Below, in pieces: positions 57,185 through 64,000 of a stretch of DNA of 64,000 bases. The notes under the pieces are model-generated. The model did not search any database. It had not been told where the DNA came from and saw nothing but the letters and a program-made list of their open reading frames with translations. The stretch comes from Filimonas lacunae (lineage in GTDB: Bacteria > Bacteroidota > Bacteroidia > Chitinophagales > Chitinophagaceae). The stretch spans positions 1,302,001 to 1,366,000 of the forward strand of contig NZ_AP017422.1 in assembly GCF_002355595.1 (NCBI RefSeq). The letters run 5' to 3'. Made by a program: the position numbers and the translations under genes. How positions within the stretch are numbered: the stretch's first letter is position 1; each line of letters opens with the position of its first letter.

Positions 57185-57607
57185 TTATTCGTAAGTGCAG
57201 GTAACTTTTGGGTGATGCAATAAAGGAAACACAGGTATCAGCCGTTCCAGGTACCAGGTATAATCCGGCAAATCAGCTATGGGTATTTTAGGCACTTCAT
57301 CCGTAAGGTCCAGCCGCAGTTCGTTGGGGTTTACATAGCAAAGGCTCAGGCCTGCCTGGGTGCCGGTGTAAACGAGGTCGATAGCGGTAGGATGATTTTG
57401 TTCAATGCCACGTTGTAACCGGGTAAACAGGGATTCTACGTTTTCATGGCTTTCGCCCTCCCAGTCCAGTGCGCCTTCCGCAATAACGGCAAAAACTTCA
57501 TGCCGGTTAATGTTCCATCCGTTCTGTATCAACAACTGCAAAGCTTTATTGTAAACTGTATAATCTATGGCAGCGGTGTGCAAGTGAATCGAAGCATGCT
57601 TAGACAT
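57185..57607 (-). CDS. hypothetical protein (140 aa)
   Basis: Soluble protein I cannot assign to a family. It begins MSKHASIHLHTAAIDYTVYN and has an alternating alpha/beta pattern with no signal peptide or membrane segment and no catalytic motif I recognise. Codon use matches its neighbours. It lies 151 nt upstream of the first permease in the same direction, so co-transcription is possible, and diverges from the beta-propeller hydrolase gene. Confidence 0.65.
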   Translation of the reverse strand: MSKHASIHLHTAAIDYTVYNKALQLLIQNGWNINRHEVFAVIAEGALDWEGESHENVESLFTRLQRGIEQNHPTAIDLVYTGTQAGLSLCYVNPNELRLDLTDEVPKIPIADLPDYTWYLERLIPVFPLLHHPKVTCTYE

Positions 57608-57710
57608 ATTGGAATTTTAGGTGTTTACTTTAAAGTTATAACAAAATAATCCATTATCATAGTAAAACCTCCCATTGTACGCCGGGCTTATTATGCTATT
57701 TTTACGAGGT

Positions 57711-58832
57711 ATGAACAGGTTACACACGATGCTTGCAGTGGCCTTACTGGGTGCACTGGTAATAACAGAATCTACGGCGCAGAATAATACAAAAGCTACT
57801 ACGGTACCCCAGGCGGTAATGCAACAGGTGTACCAGGAGGTGAAAACACCTTATAAGTACGGACTGGTACTGGTTCCCGATAACAATAACAAAAAGATGG
57901 ATTGTCCCAGCGTGTTCAGGCAGGGTAATCTCTGGTATATGACCTATGTTATTTTTGATGGCACAGGGTATGAAACCTGGCAATCTACCAGCAAAGACCT
58001 GCTGCACTGGAGTGCGGGAACGCGTATCTTATCTTTCTCCGACAGCACACAATGGGATGGGGTGCATAAGGCTGGCTATCCTTCTTTGCAGGAGTATGAA
58101 TGGAATGGCAGTTATGCTTTACAAACCTATCAGCAAAAATACTGGATGTCGTACTTTGCCGGTAATGTAAAAGGCTATGAAGCCGGGCCGCTGGCTTTGG
58201 GCATTGCTTATACACCCCAAAAGAACTTGTTACGTGGTAAGGAGTGGCAGCGTTTGCCTTCCCCCATTTTAACCGCTACCGATTCTACCGTAAGATGGTG
58301 GGAAAACCGCAAGCTGTTTAAAAGCACGGTTATATGGGATAAGGCCAAAACCACCGGCCATCCGTTTGTAATGTATTATAATGCCAACGGCGATTCTGCT
58401 GCCAATAATATCAAAACAAGATGGTACGAACGTATAGGTATGGCCGTATCGGACGATATGGAACACTGGCAGCGTTTTGAAACAGAGCCGGTAGTACATC
58501 ATTCGCAGGGAATTACCGGCGACCCCGTTATTCGTAAGATCAACGATGTATGGGTGATGTTTTATTTTGGTGCTTTCTGGAAAGGCCGGAAGGATGCTTT
58601 TAACCGTTTTGCCTGCTCGTACAACCTGGTAAACTGGACAGATTGGGAGGGGGATGACCTGGTGCATTCTTCGGAAGATTACGATCGTAAATTTGCCCAT
58701 AAATCATTTGTAGTAAAGTATAACGGCGTAGTATATCATTTCTACTGCGCGGTAAACAATAAAGATCAGCGCGGTATTGCAGTGGCTACTTCTGCCGATC
58801 TGGGAAAAAGTACTTTACAGTTTGTTCAATAA
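57711..58832 (+). CDS. exported five-bladed beta-propeller glycoside hydrolase (GH43/GH117/GH130-like)
   Basis: Predicted exported glycosidase, 373 residues. Signal peptide (ending ITESTAQ), then repeated blade signatures: MDCPSVFRQGNLWYMTYV (candidate catalytic Asp64), a W-Q-STSKDLLHW strand, GDPVIRKINDVWVMFYFG (candidate Asp271) and a last SSEDYDRKFAHKSFVVKYNG segment. This pattern belongs to the GH43/GH32/GH68/GH117/GH130 superfamily; I cannot fix the family. The frame opens with TTG 57675 and has ATGs at 57693 and 57711; the last gives the best signal peptide. The DUF5703 gene follows 6 nt after its stop. Confidence 0.75.
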   Translation: MNRLHTMLAVALLGALVITESTAQNNTKATTVPQAVMQQVYQEVKTPYKYGLVLVPDNNNKKMDCPSVFRQGNLWYMTYVIFDGTGYETWQSTSKDLLHWSAGTRILSFSDSTQWDGVHKAGYPSLQEYEWNGSYALQTYQQKYWMSYFAGNVKGYEAGPLALGIAYTPQKNLLRGKEWQRLPSPILTATDSTVRWWENRKLFKSTVIWDKAKTTGHPFVMYYNANGDSAANNIKTRWYERIGMAVSDDMEHWQRFETEPVVHHSQGITGDPVIRKINDVWVMFYFGAFWKGRKDAFNRFACSYNLVNWTDWEGDDLVHSSEDYDRKFAHKSFVVKYNGVVYHFYCAVNNKDQRGIAVATSADLGKSTLQFVQ

Positions 58833-58838
58833 CCGGGC

Positions 58839-61145
58839 ATGAAACAGGCATGGCTTTTTTGCATACTTACTTTTACGGCTGTAACCGCATGGTGTCAGCA
58901 GGCTAATGATATATCCCGGTACAATGTTACCTGGCAACATAAACCGGGTGGCAACTCCTCTGAGTCCATGCCCTGTGGTGGTGGCGATATTGGTTTAAAC
59001 GTATGGATAGAAGAGGATGCTTTGTGTTTTTACATTGCCCGCAGCGGTGCCTTTGATGAAAATAACACCATGCTTAAATTAGGGCGGGTGCGGGTGTCGC
59101 TATCTTCTATGCCTTTTCGTGCAAAAGACCTTACACAACAATTACGTTTACAGGATGGCAGCATACAAATTACAGGAAGCAACACTACTATTCATATATG
59201 GGTGGATGTATACAGGCCGGTAGTGCATGTTGCCATTAACAGTAAAGAAGCAGCAGAGGTGAACGCGGTGTATGAAAACTGGCGTTACCAGGATCGTGCA
59301 ATGGCTGATAAAGAGCTCCGCGCCAGTTCTTACAAATTCCCACAGAAATTTTCGGTGATCACCTATAAGGATGCAATAGCCTTTGAAGGCGATGAAGTGT
59401 TGTTTTATCATCGCAACAGGAATGATGTGGAAAACATCTTTGATTATACGGTGAAGATGGAGCAGCTGAACGCCGTAAAGGATAGCCTTTGGAACCCGGT
59501 AAGGAACCGCACATTTGGCGGTTATATGAAGGGGCGTAATATGCAGGCAGCGGGCAACTTGCTGGTAACAAATGATAGCGCCACCTATAGCGCCTGGATA
59601 TTAAAAAGCAACAGGAAATTACGAAACACCGAAATAGAGCTGGGCCTGCATGTGGGGCAAACATCTACATTGGATGCGTGGAAAACCGGCTTGCAGCAGA
59701 TTGCTGCGGATGCAGAAAGGCAACGAAAAACAGCGCAGGCCCAAACCGCAGCCTGGTGGAAACAGTTCTGGAACAGAAGTTATATCTATATAGATAGTGA
59801 TAATGACAGTGTGCAGGCAATGGGGCGCAATTACCAGCTGTTTCGTTATATGCTGGGGTGCAATGCTTACGGTGCTTATCCTACCAAGTCTAATGGTGGC
59901 TTGTTTACGTTTGATGCAAAGTATGCCAATGAGCAGTACCGTTACAATGCTGATTTTCGTTTGTGGGGTGGTGGCACCATGACTGCTCAAAATCAGCGAC
60001 TGGTGTATTTCCCCATGCTAAAAAGTGGCGATATAGATATGATGCCGTCGCAGTTTGATTTTTACAGGAATGCATTGCACAATGCCGAACTGCGCACGCA
60101 CGTGTACTGGGGCCACAACGGGGCCAGCTTTACCGAGCAGATGGAAAACTTTGGTTTGCCCAATATTGCAGAGTACGGTATCAAACGCCCGGCAGGTTAT
60201 GATGCAGGTATGGAATACAATGCCTGGCTGGAATATCTGTGGGAAACTTCTTTCGAGTTCTGTTTGATGATACTGGAAGCCGAGCGATATGCCGGAAAAG
60301 ATATTACTGCTTATATTCCGCTCATAGAAAGCTGTTTAACTTTTTATGACGAGCACTACCAATACCTGGCTAAGAAGCTGGGCGCGAAAGCGTTTGATGA
60401 AGAAGGGCACTATGTGTTTTATCCAGGCTCGGCTGCAGAAACCTATAAAATGACGTATAACTCCACTACGGTTATTTCGGCATTAACAGTGGTGCTTTCC
60501 CGCATGCAGGAGTTGCCACAACATTACCTTTCTCCACCACAGCGCGATAAGTGGGCAGCTATGTTAAAACGGATACCGCCTATCCCGTTCAGGGAGTGTG
60601 AGGGACATACCACATTATCCCCCGCCCAATTGTGGCAACGGGTGCAAAATTCCGAAGCGCCGCAGCTATACCCGGTATATCCCTGGGGTTTGTTTGGAAT
60701 AGGCAAGCCTGGCTTAGATACAGCTATCAACACCTGGAAATACGATCCGCAGGTAATTAAATACCGCAGTCATGTAGGCTGGCGGCAGTATAATATTTTC
60801 GCTGCCCGACTGGGATTAACAGCAGAAGCAGCACAGTATAACCTGTTGAAACTGGCTAACGGGCCACACCGCTTCCCGGCTTTCTGGGGGCCGGGTTTTG
60901 ACTGGACGCCGGATCAAAACTGGGGCGGATCGGGTATGATTGGTTTGCAGGAAATGCTGATGCAAACCGATGGTAAAAAAATATACTTATTACCTGCATG
61001 GCCCGCCAGCTGGAATGCCAGTTTTAAATTGCATGCGCCTTATAACACCACCGTAGAAGCCACCGTGGTCAATGGCACAGTGCAGCAACTGAAAGTAACG
61101 CCGGAAAGCAGGAGGGCAGATGTAATCGTATGGCAACAGCATTAA
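58839..61145 (+). CDS. DUF5703 family exported protein, probable (alpha/alpha)6 glycosidase
   Basis: Exported protein of 768 residues. Signal peptide (ending TAWCQQ), then the DUF5703-type N-terminal beta domain (about 25-290: SESMPCGGGDIGLNVWIEED, and VYRPVVHVAINSKE). A helical barrel region of GH95/GH65-like appearance follows (about 310-690), then a short beta tail. Candidate catalytic carboxylates cannot be named with confidence. DUF5703 proteins occur in polysaccharide-degradation loci. It is co-transcribed with the beta-propeller hydrolase. Its stop lies 4 nt from the stop of the convergent permease, without an obvious terminator. Confidence 0.78.
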   Translation: MKQAWLFCILTFTAVTAWCQQANDISRYNVTWQHKPGGNSSESMPCGGGDIGLNVWIEEDALCFYIARSGAFDENNTMLKLGRVRVSLSSMPFRAKDLTQQLRLQDGSIQITGSNTTIHIWVDVYRPVVHVAINSKEAAEVNAVYENWRYQDRAMADKELRASSYKFPQKFSVITYKDAIAFEGDEVLFYHRNRNDVENIFDYTVKMEQLNAVKDSLWNPVRNRTFGGYMKGRNMQAAGNLLVTNDSATYSAWILKSNRKLRNTEIELGLHVGQTSTLDAWKTGLQQIAADAERQRKTAQAQTAAWWKQFWNRSYIYIDSDNDSVQAMGRNYQLFRYMLGCNAYGAYPTKSNGGLFTFDAKYANEQYRYNADFRLWGGGTMTAQNQRLVYFPMLKSGDIDMMPSQFDFYRNALHNAELRTHVYWGHNGASFTEQMENFGLPNIAEYGIKRPAGYDAGMEYNAWLEYLWETSFEFCLMILEAERYAGKDITAYIPLIESCLTFYDEHYQYLAKKLGAKAFDEEGHYVFYPGSAAETYKMTYNSTTVISALTVVLSRMQELPQHYLSPPQRDKWAAMLKRIPPIPFRECEGHTTLSPAQLWQRVQNSEAPQLYPVYPWGLFGIGKPGLDTAINTWKYDPQVIKYRSHVGWRQYNIFAARLGLTAEAAQYNLLKLANGPHRFPAFWGPGFDWTPDQNWGGSGMIGLQEMLMQTDGKKIYLLPAWPASWNASFKLHAPYNTTVEATVVNGTVQQLKVTPESRRADVIVWQQH

Positions 61146-61149
61146 GCTG

Positions 61150-63540
61150 CTACTCCGTTTTTAAACTCTTAGCCGGGTTGGCCATAGCTGCTTTTATCGA
61201 TTGCAGGCTGATGGTAAGCAGGGCTAATGCTATGGTAAGTATGCCTGTGAAAGCAAATACCCACCAGCTGATATGTATTTTATAAGTAAAGTTTTGCAGC
61301 CACTTGTTCATGGCCAGCCAGCTGGCCGGAATGGCTATAACAATGGCTATTAATATCAACTGCAGGAAGTCTTTCGACAACAGGGTAACAATGCTTTGTG
61401 CAGAGGCGCCCAATACTTTACGAACGCCTATTTCGCGGGTACGCCTGGCGGTGTTAAAGGTGGTAAGCCCTAGCAGGCCTAAGCAGGTAATGAGTAAAGT
61501 GAGTGCCGCAAAAAGGTTGATCATTTTGCCAAACTGCACATCTTCTTTGTATTGCTGGTTAAAAGTATCATCCAAAAAAGCATAATCAAACACATGATCG
61601 GCAAAGCTGCTGGCCCAGGCCTGTTGCACATGGGCCAGTATCTTAGGCATATCGGCACTCTGTAACTTCAAGGCAAAGAAGCCGGGATTGCCATTGGAAA
61701 ACCAGTGTATCATAGGCAGGTGCGCTTCTTTCAACGATTGCTGGTGATAATCTTTTACCACCCCTGCTACCGTTTTTTCCTGGCCATTGGCCCTTATTTT
61801 TCTGCCAATAGCGCTTGCGGCAGAAGCAAAGCCCAGCCTGCTACAGGCCGTTTCATTAATAATGACTTTTCCTTTATTATCCAATCCTTTTACAAAGTTT
61901 TCGCCCGCGGCCATTTGCATATCCAGCAAGGGAATAAAATCTGCGTCAAATGAATACAGGTAATAGTTGTAGCCAGGCGATCTTGTTTCTTCCCAACGTC
62001 TTACCCCCGTTTGGGTGCTTAAAGAAGAAAGAGGAAGGCCAGGTAAAGAATTGGTCATCGATACCGCTGCAACCCCGGGAATTTTTGCCAGTTCATTTTT
62101 AAATACCTGTGTGCGTAAATCGTTTAACGAGTCGTTCCCTGTTAAGTCTGGCCCTTTTATGGTAAGCACCTGGTTTATATTCATACCTAGTTGCTGGTGC
62201 TTTACAAAATATAACTGCTGGTAAATAATAACAGATGAGGTAAATACAATAATGGCAATGGCAAACTGGGCAACTACCAGTGTCTTGCGAAGCAGGTTGC
62301 CTTGTAAGGCACTGGTAAAGCTGCGTTGTGTTACCACTACAGCTTTTACTTTAGATAAAACAAAGGCAGGGTACAAACCAGAAAGCACATTGTTTAATAC
62401 AAACAATAAAATGAGTGCTATCCAAAAAGCATGAGAGCGGAATAACGTATGTGCTGTATCGTAACCGGCAATAGAAGCGTATAACGGAGTAGCCAGTTTT
62501 ACCAGTATCAGCGCACCTGCTATGGCCAGCAGGTTAATAATAAAAGACTCGGTAAAAAACAAACCTGCCAGCCCAGTGCGGGTTGAACCAAGTATGCGCC
62601 TGATGCCTGATTCTTTTTGCTTTTCGCCGGAGCGGGCAGTGGTTAAATTGATATAGTTGGCCGAACCGATAACTAAAATAAGAATGGCGATGAGGAATAA
62701 ATAATTGACAGTTTTAGCATTGCCATTTACATCCGGCTCAAAGGTTTTATGCGAATACAGGTGAATGTCGGTAATAGGTTCTGCCGTAAAAATTCTGTCG
62801 TGTATTTGTTTCTGGTTCAGTGAAAATGCTTTCAGCTTGCTGTTAAACTGCGCCAGGTTGGTATTAGGTTGCATTAACAGGTAGGTATAGTTATTATTGC
62901 CATCCCAGCTGTTCAGGTCAAATCCTTTTTCTACAAGTGTAGGAAACGATAACAGAAGGTCAAACCTGAGGTGGGTGTTGGCCGGAACGTTTTCCAACAC
63001 GCCGGTAATGGCAGTGGGTGTGCCATTCAGCAACAATGACTTACCTATTACATTCGCATTGCCATACAGCTTTTTAGCCATGCTTTCTGTTATCACCACC
63101 TGGTTGGGGGCAGCAAGTGCAGTCAGGGGATTACCTTTTAACAGGTGATAACTGAAAATAGAAAATACCGATGGGTCTGCTGCAAAAGCTTTACTGCTTA
63201 ACAAGGGTTTATCGGTGCCTTTTAATTCGCTGGTGCCCAGGTTTTGTATACGTACAACATCGCGCACTTCGGGCATCTGGTTTTTTAAAGCAGCAGCCAG
63301 GGGAGGGTGGGTTTCACAATCTGTAACCACAAATTCCGATCCCTTATATAAGTTAAGTGTTACCCTGTATATATTGTTAGCCTGCTGATGAAAGTTTTCA
63401 TAGCTGCGTTCAAAGGTTACATAGCAGATCAACAACAAAAACGCGGCAGAAGCAATAGACAGGCCCAGCAGGTTAATACCGGTATAAAATTTCTTTTTCC
63501 AAAGGTTGCGCCAGGCGGTTTTAAAATAGATAGATTGCAT
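61150..63540 (-). CDS. FtsX/MacB-type ABC transporter permease (second copy)
   Basis: Second large permease, 796 residues from the chosen start, built like the first: N-terminal helix (FYTGINLLGLSIASAAFLLL), two MacB-PCD-type periplasmic domains and two FtsX helical modules. It also carries the RRTREIGVRKVLGASAQSIV motif. It is a distinct paralogue, not a recent copy. The frame begins at 63576, but ATG 63540 (MQSIYFKTAWRNLW) matches the family N-terminus. No ATPase partner is near. It converges on the DUF5703 gene. Confidence 0.9.
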   Translation of the reverse strand: MQSIYFKTAWRNLWKKKFYTGINLLGLSIASAAFLLLICYVTFERSYENFHQQANNIYRVTLNLYKGSEFVVTDCETHPPLAAALKNQMPEVRDVVRIQNLGTSELKGTDKPLLSSKAFAADPSVFSIFSYHLLKGNPLTALAAPNQVVITESMAKKLYGNANVIGKSLLLNGTPTAITGVLENVPANTHLRFDLLLSFPTLVEKGFDLNSWDGNNNYTYLLMQPNTNLAQFNSKLKAFSLNQKQIHDRIFTAEPITDIHLYSHKTFEPDVNGNAKTVNYLFLIAILILVIGSANYINLTTARSGEKQKESGIRRILGSTRTGLAGLFFTESFIINLLAIAGALILVKLATPLYASIAGYDTAHTLFRSHAFWIALILLFVLNNVLSGLYPAFVLSKVKAVVVTQRSFTSALQGNLLRKTLVVAQFAIAIIVFTSSVIIYQQLYFVKHQQLGMNINQVLTIKGPDLTGNDSLNDLRTQVFKNELAKIPGVAAVSMTNSLPGLPLSSLSTQTGVRRWEETRSPGYNYYLYSFDADFIPLLDMQMAAGENFVKGLDNKGKVIINETACSRLGFASAASAIGRKIRANGQEKTVAGVVKDYHQQSLKEAHLPMIHWFSNGNPGFFALKLQSADMPKILAHVQQAWASSFADHVFDYAFLDDTFNQQYKEDVQFGKMINLFAALTLLITCLGLLGLTTFNTARRTREIGVRKVLGASAQSIVTLLSKDFLQLILIAIVIAIPASWLAMNKWLQNFTYKIHISWWVFAFTGILTIALALLTISLQSIKAAMANPAKSLKTE

Positions 63541-63676
63541 AATGCCTTTTTTGGTGGATAACAGTCTGAAATACACCGCAAAACGTGCCAGATGTACAAT
63601 TGTTTCACAATCAGGCTATTGCTGCTCTGTACCCACTGCCTGTTGTTCGCTTTTATTACACCCGTTGCACGGAATT

Positions 63677-63696
63677 AACCACTTGTTTAAGTGGTT
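63677..63696. repeat. 8-bp inverted repeat in the permease-MaoC intergenic region
   Basis: AACCACTT-GTTT-AAGTGGTT, a perfect 8-bp stem. It lies between two divergent genes, without a T run, so it looks more like a possible operator than a terminator. Confidence 0.4.
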
Positions 63697-63792
63697 TGAT
63701 AAAATAATCCATTAAAATGAATGAATTGTGTATTGTACACGCCTGCATTCTGTAAGACATTAGTAGCAGGAAACTATACAATTGATTGCTGT

Positions 63793-64000
63793 ATGATGGT
63801 AAGGAAATACTTCGACGATTTCGTGTTGGAAGAAACACGGGAAACCTATGGGCGCACTATAACCGAAACTGATATTGTGATTCATGCCGGACAAACCGGC
63901 GATTTTTTTCCGCACCATATGGATGCGGAATGGTGTAAAGCCCAACCCTTTGGACAGCGGATGGCGCATGGTACCCTTATATTCAGTGTGGCAGTAGGCT
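63793..64000 (+). CDS. MaoC-like dehydratase (partial, cut by window end)
   Basis: The first 69 codons of an open frame running off the right edge. It starts with two adjacent ATG codons ([20 protein letters not shown]). The hot-dog fold hydratase motif is visible: [20 protein letters not shown] followed by QRMAHGTL, matching the family Asp/His pair in SGDxNPxHxD. It probably hydrates an enoyl-CoA or a related thioester in the cytoplasm. The remaining part is not in the window. Confidence 0.82.
   Translation, partial: MMVRKYFDDFVLEETRETYGRTITETDIVIHAGQTGDFFPHHMDAEWCKAQPFGQRMAHGTLIFSVAVG

Overview
The window is a chromosomal segment of a Bacteroidota bacterium, most likely of the family Chitinophagaceae (Chitinophaga or Niastella type). 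The evidence is two SusC/SusD outer-membrane uptake loci led by ECF sigma/FecR pairs, GH97, GH106 and GH2 family enzymes, DUF4843/PKD-like lipoproteins, TAnnTTTG-type -7 promoter candidates, weak Shine-Dalgarno signals and AT-rich intergenic DNA. The genus is inferred from gene content only. No rRNA, tRNA, insertion sequence, prophage or CRISPR array was seen.

Layout. 1-4.8 kb: a GNAT acetyltransferase, an exported M1-type aminopeptidase, and GntR and AraC regulators. 5-17 kb: ECF sigma, FecR anti-sigma, a SusC with an N-terminal STN signalling domain, SusD and a metzincin-type metalloprotease (DUF5118/DUF5117/DUF4953 architecture), then after a terminator a SusB-like GH97 enzyme. 17-24.5 kb: small housekeeping and stress genes (OsmC, WG-repeat protein, GNAT, pirin), a Crp/Fnr-type regulator broken by two frameshifts, a NUMOD/HNH-derived DNA-binding protein, an RRM/Gly-rich RNA-binding protein and an orphan histidine kinase. 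24.5-38.3 kb: a long minus-strand run. In transcription order it is PhyH dioxygenase, SDR oxidoreductase, ECF sigma, FecR, SusC, SusD, DUF4843 lipoprotein, PKD-like lipoprotein, a PKD / HEIGH / discoidin-like lipoprotein and a TlpA-type thioredoxin. 38.7-45.5 kb: a nitroreductase-like protein, a small unknown, a second metalloprotease paralogue, an HGSNAT-like membrane protein, two YceI proteins and a small membrane protein. 45.6-48.7 kb: a TPP riboswitch followed by thiM-thiE-thiD-tenA. 48.8-61.1 kb: two pairs of exported glycan-degrading enzymes (GH106 + GH2, beta-propeller hydrolase + DUF5703 protein) separated by a minus-strand FtsX-type permease and an unknown gene. 61.1-64 kb: a second FtsX-type permease and the start of a MaoC-type hydratase, cut by the window edge.

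How the parts may work together. Both SusCD loci look like trans-envelope signalling circuits: substrate loading of an STN-bearing SusC would be relayed through FecR to the ECF sigma, which would switch on the locus. The first couples uptake to a metzincin, the second to a lipoprotein with an HExxH motif and a thiol-disulfide protein. I infer that both handle peptides or glycoproteins rather than a plain polysaccharide. The glycosidase cluster suggests attack on rhamnose- and galactose-containing plant or algal glycans, but it carries no SusCD of its own. The thiamine operon encodes salvage and coupling of the thiazole and pyrimidine moieties, with no de novo ThiC or ThiG in view.
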